DNA of 64,000 nt, from assembly GCF_036244895.1 (NCBI RefSeq), contig NZ_BQKE01000001.1, positions 806,001 through 870,000 on the forward strand. The letters are read 5' to 3'. Every line of letters starts with the position of its first letter. Position 1 is the stretch's first letter. This stretch comes from Persicobacter diffluens. Lineage in GTDB: Bacteria > Bacteroidota > Bacteroidia > Cytophagales > Cyclobacteriaceae. Made by a program: the position numbers and the translations under genes. Of the stretch, positions 15,654 through 24,153 are shown piece after piece. The notes below the pieces were generated by a model that was given only the letters and a program-made list of their open reading frames with translations, did not search any database and was not told the origin of the DNA.

Positions 15654-16933
15654 TTTTCGTGTAGGGCTCCCTTGCCAATGGACCAGCGCCCGATTTTGCA
15701 GTGCAGACAGCGATGCAGCTGGCAATACTGCTGTTCCAATTGCAGCAGCCCTTGCCCTTCCCCCGCGTTCTTGGCCTTCAGGCCATGTGCAGCCCATTCT
15801 TTGATTACTTTATTTTTTTCGGAAGGTCGTTCCGCTAAAATATTCAATGCCTCCTCTTTGAGTAAAGATCTCCCGCTTTGTTCTCCATAAGCCAGCATAA
15901 ACGGCACAATGGCATTGATCACGATGGTGTCCAAAGCCGAAGGACCAAGTTGTGCGAAATTTTTAGCGGAGGGCTTTGCGAAATGATGGTGTTTTTGCCA
16001 ATAAGCGGATCCACAGATATTCCAGGATTCGGCAATGTCTTTTGGGTTTTTTAGCAGGGCATTTAAAGGAATGGGGTTTTTTAATAGCCAGTTGGCCAAT
16101 TGGGCTAGTCGAATAGTGGGGAAATTAAAAGGACGCGTTCTGGCAAATCGCCAGGCTACCGGATTCATGGGTTCCAGGTTGAATTTTTTCTGATAAAAGG
16201 AAAACTCCTCCCAGAGTGCGGCTTCATACTGATCCCTTGGACTGGAGGTGATCAGTCCTGCAGTACCAAAGAGTAAACATTCCGTGGTAAGTTTTTGATC
16301 CAGCGTTTTCACCAGGCTACGCCAGCTTAGCGTTTCAGCGAGCATCATCATGGCATCAGAGTTTAAACGGAAGCCGAAAGCGCGCGCAATGACCCAAAAA
16401 GCCGTTTGTTGCCAGTGTTGTCCATTTTTGTAATGATATTCCATAATTTGGTCTCGCTTAAGGTGTAGGCGTTCCATTAAAGCCATGTCCACCATGCCCC
16501 ATTTAAAGTAATCAGGGCATTGCGCCAGAAATGGCTTGCAGGGGTGTTGATGGTCGGTTTGTAAAAAGTGTTGGTATTTTTTGAGGGCTTTATCCCCAAC
16601 TCTTTCCTTTAAGCTTAGAGTTGGGATAAGACTATTGTCCCTTCGGCGGATTGGTTGATTGTTTTCCCAGACCACATGGAGGATCACGCCGTCATAAGCG
16701 GGATCCTGCTGGTGCTGGTGCGCCATCCAGTCCGAGGATTTGATGTGAATTTCTACCTTTCCAAGCCATTCCAGGGGCCCAATTTTGATTCTGGCCTGTT
16801 CAAAATCCGGCCCAGCCTGATCGTTGATAAAGCCGGGTGTGAAAATTTGCAAAGTTTCCCCTTCGTCCGTTTGAAGGTGTTGATGGTGGAACTGTTGGCT
16901 TTGCCAAATATAGTGTAAAAAAGCTTCCTGCAT
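15629..16933 (-). CDS. DUF2851 family protein
   Basis: This 434-residue protein matches by memory the DUF2851 family, which is typical of Bacteroidota and has no established function. The N-terminus reads MQEAFLHYIWQSQQF and is followed by GFINDQAGPDFEQARIKIG and GKVEIHIKSSDW. The Asp/Glu spacing in that stretch (GPDF, then VEIH) recalls nuclease-like active sites, but this is only a suggestion. The ATG at 16933 is preferred because family members start close to this point and the longer frame would need a TTG at 16984. It lies downstream of pyrF, separated by pyrF's terminator. Confidence 0.8.
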   Translation of the reverse strand: MQEAFLHYIWQSQQFHHQHLQTDEGETLQIFTPGFINDQAGPDFEQARIKIGPLEWLGKVEIHIKSSDWMAHQHQQDPAYDGVILHVVWENNQPIRRRDNSLIPTLSLKERVGDKALKKYQHFLQTDHQHPCKPFLAQCPDYFKWGMVDMALMERLHLKRDQIMEYHYKNGQHWQQTAFWVIARAFGFRLNSDAMMMLAETLSWRSLVKTLDQKLTTECLLFGTAGLITSSPRDQYEAALWEEFSFYQKKFNLEPMNPVAWRFARTRPFNFPTIRLAQLANWLLKNPIPLNALLKNPKDIAESWNICGSAYWQKHHHFAKPSAKNFAQLGPSALDTIVINAIVPFMLAYGEQSGRSLLKEEALNILAERPSEKNKVIKEWAAHGLKAKNAGEGQGLLQLEQQYCQLHRCLHCKIGRWSIGKGALHEKQKEATNI

Positions 16934-16994
16934 GAGGAGGGAACCATCCTCTGTGGTGAATTGCTTATGGAATTTATCCGGCAATCTTACGCAT

Positions 16995-17032
16995 AAAAAA
17001 AAGGAGAAAGAACCCGAAGGCTCAATCTCCTT
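16995..17032 (-). terminator. Rho-independent terminator of pyrF
   Basis: On the minus strand, GGAGATTGAGCC and GGTTCTTTCTCC pair imperfectly around TTCG, followed by eight Ts. It lies directly downstream of the pyrF stop. Confidence 0.85.
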
Positions 17033-17056
17033 TAGAATGTATTTTGAATCTGATTT

Positions 17057-17872
17057 TTACAGATATTTTTCCAAATATTCAGCCATCTCCTTTTGAAGCG
17101 TTTGGGCTGCTTCTGCTGCTTTGTCAGCGAAATCTTCTCCATTAGAAGCATAAATGATGCCACGTGATGAATTGACCAACAATCCACAGTGATCATTCAT
17201 ACCAGCTTCCGCTACTTTTTGAAGACTACCGCCCTGAGCACCCACCCCGGGAACCAACAGGAAGTGATCCGGAATGATTTCGCGAACTTTTTTCAACATA
17301 TCCGCACGCGTGGCGCCCACGACATACATCATGTTATCCTCCGTTCCCCATTCCTTTCCTTTTTTCAATACACGCTGCCATAGGGCTTCATTCTTGCCTA
17401 AGTCGCAGTGCTGAAAGTCAAAACTTCCCTGATTGGAGGTAAGCCCTAAAAGAATCACCCATTTGTTATCATAGCCTAAAAATGGCGTAACGGAATCTTC
17501 TCCCATATAAGGAGCCACTGTTACGGAGTCAAAGCTCATGTTTTCGAAAAAAGCACGTGCATATAAGCCTGAGGTATTTCCGATATCGCCTCTTTTGGCA
17601 TCCGCAATGGTGAAAATTTCCTTCGGAATATAGTTCAGTGTTTTCTCAAGACTTTTCCATCCCTCTGCCCCTAAAGATTCATAGAATGCAATATTGGGTT
17701 TATAAGCTACGGCAAATTCTTTAGTGGCGTCAATGATCGCCTTATTAAATTCAAAGACCGGGTCTTCGGTATCTAATAAATGGCTTGGGATTTTTTTAAT
17801 ATCGGTATCCAAACCTACACAAAGGAAAGATTTTTTCTTTTGGATCTGCTCAAAAAGTGACGCTCTGTTCAT
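17057..17872 (-). CDS. pyrF: Orotidine 5'-phosphate decarboxylase
   Basis: PyrF converts OMP to UMP in the last step of de novo pyrimidine synthesis. At 271 residues it belongs to the longer subfamily 2. It carries CVGLDTD near the start, the catalytic cluster FTIADAKRGDIGNTS with the Lys/Asp pairs, and phosphate-binding PGVGAQGG and NSSRGI near the C-terminus. The start is the ATG at 17872 (MNRASLFEQI). A longer frame to 17947 begins with TTG and would translate across the promoter element at 17945-17952. It is monocistronic, with its own promoter and terminator. pyrD lies about 5 kb away on the same strand. Confidence 0.95.
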   Translation of the reverse strand: MNRASLFEQIQKKKSFLCVGLDTDIKKIPSHLLDTEDPVFEFNKAIIDATKEFAVAYKPNIAFYESLGAEGWKSLEKTLNYIPKEIFTIADAKRGDIGNTSGLYARAFFENMSFDSVTVAPYMGEDSVTPFLGYDNKWVILLGLTSNQGSFDFQHCDLGKNEALWQRVLKKGKEWGTEDNMMYVVGATRADMLKKVREIIPDHFLLVPGVGAQGGSLQKVAEAGMNDHCGLLVNSSRGIIYASNGEDFADKAAEAAQTLQKEMAEYLEKYL

Positions 17873-17944
17873 GATAAAGTCCTGAATATCAGTAAATAAA
17901 TTGCGTGGTTGATTCCTGTATGATTGCTCAGAATAACCGAGGCG

Positions 17945-17952
17945 CAAATTTA
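17945..17952 (-). promoter_or_regulatory. pyrF promoter -7 element TAAATTTG
   Basis: The minus strand reads TAAATTTGCG, matching TAnnTTTG, 73 bases before the pyrF ATG. Its position supports the shorter pyrF start. Confidence 0.6.
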
Positions 17953-18005
17953 GTATAAAATGCTTGCAAACAGATGCTAAAAAAGGAAATGTTTTGAAGA
18001 AATAA

Positions 18006-18130
18006 CAAAAAGGGTAATGAAGTCAATCACTACCCTTTTGGATGGAGTTTAACACTACAAAAACTCCGAACATCGATCAAATGAATAGGTGAGCATTTCA
18101 ATCACCTAATACTATGACTGTTACTAAAGG
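18006..18130 (-). ncRNA. Candidate small RNA with three hairpins
   Basis: The minus strand shows three inverted repeats in a row: AGGTGATTG with TCACCT (18089-18109), GGAGTTT with AAACTCC (18044-18067), and AAAAGGGTA with TACCCTTTT (18008-18037). The last is followed by TTTTTTGTT, as in an intrinsic terminator. No gene precedes this terminator on the minus strand except lolA, 700 bases away, which has its own terminator. It may be a small RNA or an orphan terminator. No promoter element is clear. Confidence 0.3.
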
Positions 18131-18142
18131 AAAAAGTTCGTA

Positions 18143-18607
18143 TTAAGCCGAATTATGCCTCCTTTACCTCTATTATTCATGCATAAATCCACGTTTAGCT
18201 CCAAGTCGGGAAAAATTAACCCGGATTATTCATGCTTTAAGCCTCGTTTAGCTGTAAGGCGGAAAAAATGAAGGAATAGTTTCCTATTTCGAGTTTTTTC
18301 CAACGAAACAGATGAATGAGGAGAAAGCAAGCTTGCCCCAATTTGGGCTATTATTAATCAAAGAAAATAAGTTTTAAAGAACTGAAAATAAGTTACTTGT
18401 GATCAATTAATGAATATAGCGGTGAATAATTCGGGTTAAGGAATTGTCCTCTATTTCAAGTTTTTTCCAAGGAAGCAGGTGAAGGAGGAGAAAGTAAGCT
18501 TACCCCAATTTGGGCTATTAATAAATCACCAATCATAATTTTACTAAAATGAAAAAAAGCCACTCAAGCCAACTCACTTATATTTAGCGGAGAATAATTC
18601 GGGTTAA
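18143..18607 (-). repeat. Older dispersed element split by a second copy
   Basis: The outer copy runs from 18143 (TTAAGCCGAATTAT) to 18215 and resumes at 18440, ending AGAATAATTCGGGTTAA at 18607. Its two halves join in the family order: AGCTCCAAGTCGGGAAAAA, then GGAATTGTCCTCTATTTCAA. The intact copy at 18216-18439 lies between them. The 795-base gap between pyrF and lolA therefore holds the small-RNA candidate, these two nested elements and the lolA terminator. Confidence 0.8.
18216..18439 (-). mobile_element. Intact MITE-like element nested in an older copy
   Basis: The 224-base element is in reverse orientation, beginning TTAACCCGGATTATTCATGC and ending GGTGAATAATTCGGGTTAA. All internal blocks are preserved, including CCAATTTGGGCTATTA. 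It interrupts another family member exactly between GGGAAAAA and GGAATTG, where other copies read GGAAAAAATGAAGGAATAG. This is direct evidence that the family has moved as a unit. No transposase is encoded. Confidence 0.85.
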
Positions 18608-18691
18608 AAATACAGTAAAACCATTCAAAATGGACCGGTGATTATTTTTGGTAAGTTCTTGAACCCGGAGGTGCAGAATTCGGCCAAACGC

Positions 18692-18721
18692 AAAAAAGCC
18701 ACCTCTTGGGCAGCTTTTTTG
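18692..18721 (-). terminator. Bidirectional terminator after lolA
   Basis: AAAAAAGCCACC and GGGCAGCTTTTTT pair around TCTT, giving T tracts on both strands. The minus-strand gene lolA ends 20 bases away. Confidence 0.8.
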
Positions 18722-18741
18722 TTATTCTGTAAGAAGATTTA

Positions 18742-19383
18742 TTATCTCAAATCAACAACTTCTACATCCGGATGAGCAGAGGTATTGAACTCAAAGCTAC
18801 CCGCCGCTACGGTAGGATTACTTTCGAATTTATCAATTATGTATTCGTAATTAATACCGGAACGGTCGAAAATTTCCCAGGCCACCAATTCATGGTTCTT
18901 TTGTGCGATCTTCATTCTGATCTTAAAAATGCTTTGGCTATGATCTTCTGGTACCAAATCCACTACATCCACTGCCTGACCGCCTTCAGATACCTGCTCC
19001 AGATAAAGGTATTTATAACCTTCTTTATACATATTATAGATGGTCGATAATTCAAAACCACCCTCTTCCGGATCGTTGTGAGAAACATTGACTTCTTCAT
19101 CGTCAATAAGCCAGGTCCAGACAGTAGTGCCGTTATTGTAAATGACCTGTCCAGAAGCTTCTAACTGGAATTTGTCTCCCTGCACCAAAATTTTCCCATT
19201 AAAAGATTCTTCAATATTTTCCATTTTATTGATAAGCTTTTGGGTGAATTCCGCCCGGAAGGCGTCCATCTTTTGGTATTTATTGCTCATCGCATCCAAT
19301 ACTTCGAGTGCCTTGGGGTCTTTTTGGGCAAAAGTCGTTGACACTGTAAAGAAGCACAGAAAGAAGGCGATAATATTTTTCAT
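18742..19383 (-). CDS. lolA: LolA-like outer-membrane lipoprotein carrier
   Basis: The 213-residue periplasmic protein belongs to the LolA fold, which ferries lipoproteins from the inner to the outer membrane. The N-terminus MKNIIAFFLCFFTVSTTFAQ is a clear signal peptide, which fixes the start at the ATG at 19383 rather than a TTG 33 bases upstream. The family pattern of half-barrel strands is visible (FRAEFTQKL, FNGKILVQGDKFQLE, TTVWTWLIDDEEVNVS, IFKIRMKIA). It lies downstream of ftsK on the same strand with a gap of about 140 bases, a pairing common in Bacteroidota. Assignment to LolA rather than a paralogue is by family resemblance only. Confidence 0.85.
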   Translation of the reverse strand: MKNIIAFFLCFFTVSTTFAQKDPKALEVLDAMSNKYQKMDAFRAEFTQKLINKMENIEESFNGKILVQGDKFQLEASGQVIYNNGTTVWTWLIDDEEVNVSHNDPEEGGFELSTIYNMYKEGYKYLYLEQVSEGGQAVDVVDLVPEDHSQSIFKIRMKIAQKNHELVAWEIFDRSGINYEYIIDKFESNPTVAAGSFEFNTSAHPDVEVVDLR

Positions 19384-19526
19384 AGTTGAATAGATTACTG
19401 ATATTCTTATTACCAATTAATAACCTGTTTTGATTTTTTTAAAACCTTACATAATTCGGTAATTATGACTAAATCGACAAAAATCAGGCCTAATTCCTGC
19501 GAAAGTACTTAAAAGTTTGCTATTAA

Positions 19527-22286
19527 TTATAAATCATTTAACATTTGTTCGAGAGCGTATTCGTCACTCACTAATACCTCTCTGGCCTTGGATCCCTCCG
19601 GTGGGCCTACAATTCCAGCCGCTTCCAACTGATCGATGATTCTCCCGGCTCGGTTGTACCCTAGTTTTAATTTCCTTTGAATCAGGGAAGTGGAGCCGGA
19701 TTGATTGCGGACGACCATATAGGCTGCTTCTTCAAAAAGGGCATCTCTTTCAGATAAATCGACTCCTGCAGCGGCCGATTCCCCTTCCTCTCCAACATAT
19801 TCCGGTAATAAATAAGCTGACGAGTAACCTCTTTGATTACCAATAAAATCACAAACATTGTCCACTTCCGGGGTATCCACAAAAGCGCATTGCAGGCGGG
19901 TTAATTCGTTACCGTCTGATAACAGCATGTCTCCACGGCCAATTAATTGTTCTGCTCCTCCCGTATCCAGAATAGTTCTGGAATCTACCTTTGAAGTAAC
20001 TTTGAAAGACAATCTGGCCGGGAAGTTCGCTTTGATGATACCCGTGATAACGTTCACCGAAGGCCTTTGGGTGGCCACTACTAAGTGAATACCAATCGCG
20101 CGGGCCAGCTGTGCCAATCGTGCAATCGGAGTCTCCACTTCTTTTCCAGCGGTCATCATCAAATCTGCCAGCTCATCAATCACCAATACAATATAGGGCA
20201 GGTGGCGGTGTCCGTCCAGCGGATTTAGCTTGCGATCAATGAATTTCGCATTGTATTCTTTAATATTCCGACAACCTGCATTCTTCAGCATGTCGTAACG
20301 GTTGTCCATTTCAATACAAAGCGAGTTTAGGGTATGTACCACCTTTTTGGTGTCGGTGATAATGGCGTCGTCCCCATCCGGTAGCTTGGCCAGAAAGTGG
20401 CGTTCAATTTTATTGTAAAGCGTTAATTCTACCTTTTTGGGGTCAACAAGGATCAGTTTTAATTCCGAAGGGTGTTTTTTATAAAGCAGAGAAGTTAATA
20501 CTGCATTCAGCCCCACAGACTTACCCTGACCGGTGGCTCCGGCAATCAGCAGGTGAGGGGTTTTGGCTAAATCAAAAACGTAAACCTCATTGGAAATGGT
20601 TTTACCGATTACTACCGGCAGGGCTTTATTGCTTTTTAGGAATTTCTCCGTGTTCAGTACGGATTTCATTGATACCATTTCCTTATTGGTGTTCGGCACC
20701 TCGATACCAATGGTGCCGCGGCCGGGAATGGGGGCTATAATGCGAATACCCAAGGCAGATAACGACAGGGCGATATCATCTTCCAGATTTTTAATTTTGG
20801 AGATTTTGATTCCCTTTGCCGGAACGATTTCATAAAGGGTGACAGTCGGTCCGACAGTCGCTTTAATATCGGAAATGGTGATTTTAAAGTTCTCCAGGGT
20901 TTCTACAATCCGTTCGAAATTGGCATTTAATTCCTCCTCTGAAATTTCGGCATTATTGGCCGGGTAATCTTTGAGCAAATCGGCTTGTGGGTACTGGTAA
21001 CTCCCAAGATCCAGAGTGGGATCATAAGGCTCCATGACCAATTCCTTATTGGCGGATTCCTCTTCCTCATCCTCCGCTTTATCATCCACTTCGGCAATGT
21101 CTACACTCAGGGATAATTTGGGCTCCTCTTCCTCTTTTACCTCAGTCATGGGTTTATTTTCTGCAGCAGCAGATGGTTTTGGCCGTATTTCTTCCGCCAC
21201 CGGTGCTTCCAGCGGTGTTTGAGGCAGACTAAATTCTTCCTCGTCCGGAATAAGAATGCGATTTGCGGAGGATTGCGGTTTTAATGCCGGAGGCGTTACT
21301 TCTTCCTCCTGGGGTGTTGAAGTTTCCGGTAAAGGTTGAGTGCTTGTTTTTTTCTGAGGCAATTCCTCCTTAGCCACCGGGCTTTCCGGCTTGGGTTTAT
21401 TGATGGAGAAGTTGACTTTATTGGCAGGCTTTTCTTCCTGAGGTGGTGTTTTTACTGCTGATTGAACGTTTTCGGTAAGGTCTTCCTCGCTTGCTAAGGG
21501 ATCCTCACTGGTGAAAAACTCATTGTCGGAAGTATCCTCTGATGGAAGTGGATTTTCTTTCTTTTTGAGTATGCTGGGTGCAGAAAATTGCGGTAACTGA
21601 AAAGCTTCTTTGATGTCAAAGAAATAAATGATGAAGAAGCCAAGGATAATCAGTAGAATGATCAGCGTCCCCCAGGAGAAAAGATCATTAAAAATAAGGG
21701 CGATTTCATGTCCTATTCCTCCTCCAATGAAAGACCAGTAGCCGGAATATCCCCTGCTCTTGGCCATAATCAGGCAAAAAGAGAAAAAGGTGGATAGCCA
21801 AATAGAGGTGAACAGGACAAATTTGGCACTTCTCCTGATGGGCAACTTGACATTGGAAAATGTTAATTGAATCCCGCTGATAAATATAAGGTAGGGGATT
21901 AAATAAGCGCCCAGACCAACGGTTCGGTACATTAAAAAGTGAGAGATGCCCGCTCCTAATGCACCCAGCCAGTTTTCAATTTCACGCCCCGACTGGAGTA
22001 CGCCATTTTGGAAATAAGACTCCATTACACTTTGATCGGCCCTTCCGGTGAAAAGGAAAGAAACCAAGGCGAAAGCCATATAAATTCCACTGAGCAAGAG
22101 GGTGATGCCAATTCCTAAACGGAGCTGTTTGTCATCCTTCAGGGATTTGATCTTGCTGAAGAAGCTGGGTCCGGACTTTTTCGGACTTTCTTTTTTTCGA
22201 GCTTTGGCTTTACTCTTTTTAGCAGGTTCCTTTGGTGGCTCAGGTTGCTGAGACGCAGGGGGTGTGAAAAATGTGTTTTCAGCCAT
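19527..22286 (-). CDS. ftsK: DNA translocase FtsK
   Basis: FtsK is the septum-bound hexameric motor that clears and resolves chromosome termini during division. The 919-residue protein has a basic N-terminus, four transmembrane segments (about 55-80, 107-140, 150-175 and 183-225) and a long Pro/Glu-rich linker (about 240-430). The motor domain follows, with Walker A GATGQGKS at 583-590 and a Walker B-like IVLVIDELADLMM. A C-terminal winged-helix gamma domain (about 850-919, SLIQRKLKLGYNRAGRIIDQ) recognises polar DNA motifs. All motor motifs are intact. The linker is rich in Glu, Lys and Pro, as expected for a disordered tether. lolA follows on the same strand. Confidence 0.96.
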   Translation of the reverse strand: MAENTFFTPPASQQPEPPKEPAKKSKAKARKKESPKKSGPSFFSKIKSLKDDKQLRLGIGITLLLSGIYMAFALVSFLFTGRADQSVMESYFQNGVLQSGREIENWLGALGAGISHFLMYRTVGLGAYLIPYLIFISGIQLTFSNVKLPIRRSAKFVLFTSIWLSTFFSFCLIMAKSRGYSGYWSFIGGGIGHEIALIFNDLFSWGTLIILLIILGFFIIYFFDIKEAFQLPQFSAPSILKKKENPLPSEDTSDNEFFTSEDPLASEEDLTENVQSAVKTPPQEEKPANKVNFSINKPKPESPVAKEELPQKKTSTQPLPETSTPQEEEVTPPALKPQSSANRILIPDEEEFSLPQTPLEAPVAEEIRPKPSAAAENKPMTEVKEEEEPKLSLSVDIAEVDDKAEDEEEESANKELVMEPYDPTLDLGSYQYPQADLLKDYPANNAEISEEELNANFERIVETLENFKITISDIKATVGPTVTLYEIVPAKGIKISKIKNLEDDIALSLSALGIRIIAPIPGRGTIGIEVPNTNKEMVSMKSVLNTEKFLKSNKALPVVIGKTISNEVYVFDLAKTPHLLIAGATGQGKSVGLNAVLTSLLYKKHPSELKLILVDPKKVELTLYNKIERHFLAKLPDGDDAIITDTKKVVHTLNSLCIEMDNRYDMLKNAGCRNIKEYNAKFIDRKLNPLDGHRHLPYIVLVIDELADLMMTAGKEVETPIARLAQLARAIGIHLVVATQRPSVNVITGIIKANFPARLSFKVTSKVDSRTILDTGGAEQLIGRGDMLLSDGNELTRLQCAFVDTPEVDNVCDFIGNQRGYSSAYLLPEYVGEEGESAAAGVDLSERDALFEEAAYMVVRNQSGSTSLIQRKLKLGYNRAGRIIDQLEAAGIVGPPEGSKAREVLVSDEYALEQMLNDL

Positions 22287-22444
22287 GGGAAAATGTTGGT
22301 ATTCTCAGGTAGAGATCAATATTTTGAGCGCAAAAAGGTGATTTTAGACCTTGGAAGAGCCTTCGTTGCGCAGATTTTTATCTAATCAATTCATGCGAAT
22401 ATAAGGAAAATTTCAGCTTCATGGATTCTTAGAAATTATTATCC

Positions 22445-22475
22445 AAAAAAAAAGGAGAGACCAACGCCCTCCTTT
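22445..22475 (-). terminator. Rho-independent terminator of pyrD
   Basis: On the minus strand AAAGGAG and CTCCTTT pair around GGCGTTGGTCT, followed by a T tract, just after the pyrD stop. Confidence 0.8.
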
Positions 22476-22497
22476 CGTGATATTTTATTTCTGAAAA

Positions 22498-23535
22498 TTA
22501 TAAGCCTGCCTTCAGGATCGCTTTGTTGATGTCTTTGATAAATCCCGGACCCTGGTAGATAAAGCCGGTGTAGATCTGTACCAGAGAAGCACCAGCTTTC
22601 AATTTTTCCACCGCATCTTCCGGGCTGTTGATTCCCCCTACCCCAATAATTGGGAAAGCACCATTGGATTTTTGGTGAAGATAAGCCACAATCTCGGTGG
22701 AGCGTTTGGTTAAAGGAGCACCGCTCAATCCCCCGGCGCCAATTTCTTCCACGCGCTCAGCATTTTCTTTCAAGCCTTCCCGGCTGATGGTGGTGTTAGT
22801 CGCGATCACGCCATCGATTTGCGTTTCATTCACAATCTCGATGATGTCATCCAACTGCTCATTAGTCAGGTCCGGTGCAATTTTCAATAAAATCGGCTTT
22901 GGTGCATCTTTCTGAGCATTGAGCTTTTTCACCTCTGAGAGGAGTTGCTTTAAAGGTTCTTTCTCTTGTAGTGCTCTCAGGTTGGGCGTATTCGGTGAAC
23001 TTACGTTCAATACGAAGTAGTCCACATAGGGGAAAAGCGCTTCAAAAGCAATTTTGTAATCCTCAAAGGCCTGCTCATTAGGGGTAACCTTATTTTTACC
23101 GATGTTGCCGCCTACTATAATATTGGTCTTGCGATTTTTTAGGCGTTCTACCGTAGCCTCTACGCCATCATTGTTGAAACCCATGCGGTTGATAATCCCC
23201 TGATCTTCCGGAAGACGGAAAATTCTTGGTTTTGGATTGCCGGGCTGTCCTTTAGGGGTCACCGTACCTATTTCCACAAAACCAAAGCCCATTTGAGCGA
23301 ATTCATCAATCAGCTTGGCATCCTTATCAAAGCCTGCCGCCAAACCTACCGGATTGGCAAATTTAATCCCGAAAACTTCACGCTCTAGTTTAGGGTCCGA
23401 GAAATTATATAGTGCTCGACAAATAGGGCGGGAAAAAGGAAGGGATAACGCACCTTTGGTGAATTTCACTATCGAATGGTGAATAGCTTCAGGATCGTGT
23501 TTAAACAGAAAAGGGCGAATGACAGACTTGTACAC
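22498..23535 (-). CDS. pyrD: Dihydroorotate dehydrogenase (quinone), class 2
   Basis: PyrD oxidises dihydroorotate to orotate and passes electrons to menaquinone at the inner membrane. The 345-residue length and the N-terminal amphipathic helix (MYKSVIRPFLFKHDPEAIHH) mark class 2. Visible motifs include NRMGFNNDG, the active-site loop LNVSSPNTPNLR with the catalytic Ser, LLKIAPDL, ATNTTISREG and the FMN phosphate site GVGGI. The start codon is GTG at 23535, which places the start where the family expects it. With pyrF, it shows that de novo pyrimidine genes are dispersed here. Confidence 0.95.
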   Translation of the reverse strand: MYKSVIRPFLFKHDPEAIHHSIVKFTKGALSLPFSRPICRALYNFSDPKLEREVFGIKFANPVGLAAGFDKDAKLIDEFAQMGFGFVEIGTVTPKGQPGNPKPRIFRLPEDQGIINRMGFNNDGVEATVERLKNRKTNIIVGGNIGKNKVTPNEQAFEDYKIAFEALFPYVDYFVLNVSSPNTPNLRALQEKEPLKQLLSEVKKLNAQKDAPKPILLKIAPDLTNEQLDDIIEIVNETQIDGVIATNTTISREGLKENAERVEEIGAGGLSGAPLTKRSTEIVAYLHQKSNGAFPIIGVGGINSPEDAVEKLKAGASLVQIYTGFIYQGPGFIKDINKAILKAGL

Positions 23536-23590
23536 AGTAAATTTTCTTTTTTTAAAGATGAATAATGAATTGAATAAAAATGTTAGCGCA

Positions 23591-23624
23591 AAGAAAAGCC
23601 GCTTCCTAACAGGAAAGCGGCTTC
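23591..23624 (-). terminator. Strong terminator of DUF5606 gene
   Basis: AAGCCGCTTTCC and GGAAGCGGCTT form a long GC-rich stem around TGTTA on the minus strand, followed by TTCTTT, directly after the stop. Confidence 0.85.
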
Positions 23625-23628
23625 AATA

Positions 23629-24066
23629 TTAATTTTCTTCTGCCTCAGCAGGAGTATCTTCATTTTCCTCAGCTTCGAAGACTTCCGGCGCCTTCTCTAA
23701 TAGCGTTTTATACCAGCTTACCAGCTTTTTGATATCAGAGGTATAAACGCGCTCCTCATCGTGATCCGGCAATACGTGCTTCATGAAAGCCCTTAATTCT
23801 TCCGAAGAAGAAGTGCTTCCAACTCCCGGATCATCACCGAACTCCTCACGGATTTTCAACATCACATCTCTCAAAGGGCAAGCGCCTTCGTCATCATTAG
23901 TGTAAATGGAGATCTCCTGAAGGATAGAAACGCGGCTGTTAGAGTTTGCCACCATCTTTTTTCCAGGTTCGTTAATGCTCTCTACAATAACTCCTGCGCG
24001 GGTAGGTTTCAATACTTTGAAAAGCCCTCCCTTTCCGGCAATTGCACAAATTTCTGAAAAGTTCAT
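23629..24066 (-). CDS. DUF5606 domain-containing protein
   Basis: This 145-residue acidic cytoplasmic protein resembles the DUF5606 family, which is restricted to Bacteroidota and has no known function. The N-terminal 50 residues (EICAIAGKGGLFKVLKPTRA, then GVIVES) form an SH3-like small barrel pattern. A helical part with ELRAFMKHVLPDHDEERVY and a Glu-rich tail follow. It has its own promoter element (24114-24121) and a strong terminator, and lies downstream of engB. No partner or pathway can be inferred. Confidence 0.82.
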   Translation of the reverse strand: MNFSEICAIAGKGGLFKVLKPTRAGVIVESINEPGKKMVANSNSRVSILQEISIYTNDDEGACPLRDVMLKIREEFGDDPGVGSTSSSEELRAFMKHVLPDHDEERVYTSDIKKLVSWYKTLLEKAPEVFEAEENEDTPAEAEEN

Positions 24067-24113
24067 ACTAAATATTTTTATCCAAATTGGTAATGTCGTT
24101 TACAAAAGCGGGG

Positions 24114-24121
24114 CAAACATA
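24114..24121 (-). promoter_or_regulatory. Promoter -7 element TATGTTTG
   Basis: The minus strand reads TATGTTTGCCCC, matching TAnnTTTG, 48 bases before the DUF5606 ATG and just after the engB stop. Confidence 0.55.
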
Positions 24122-24153
24122 GGAGATTTGCCTTTTATTTGAAAGAAGATTAA

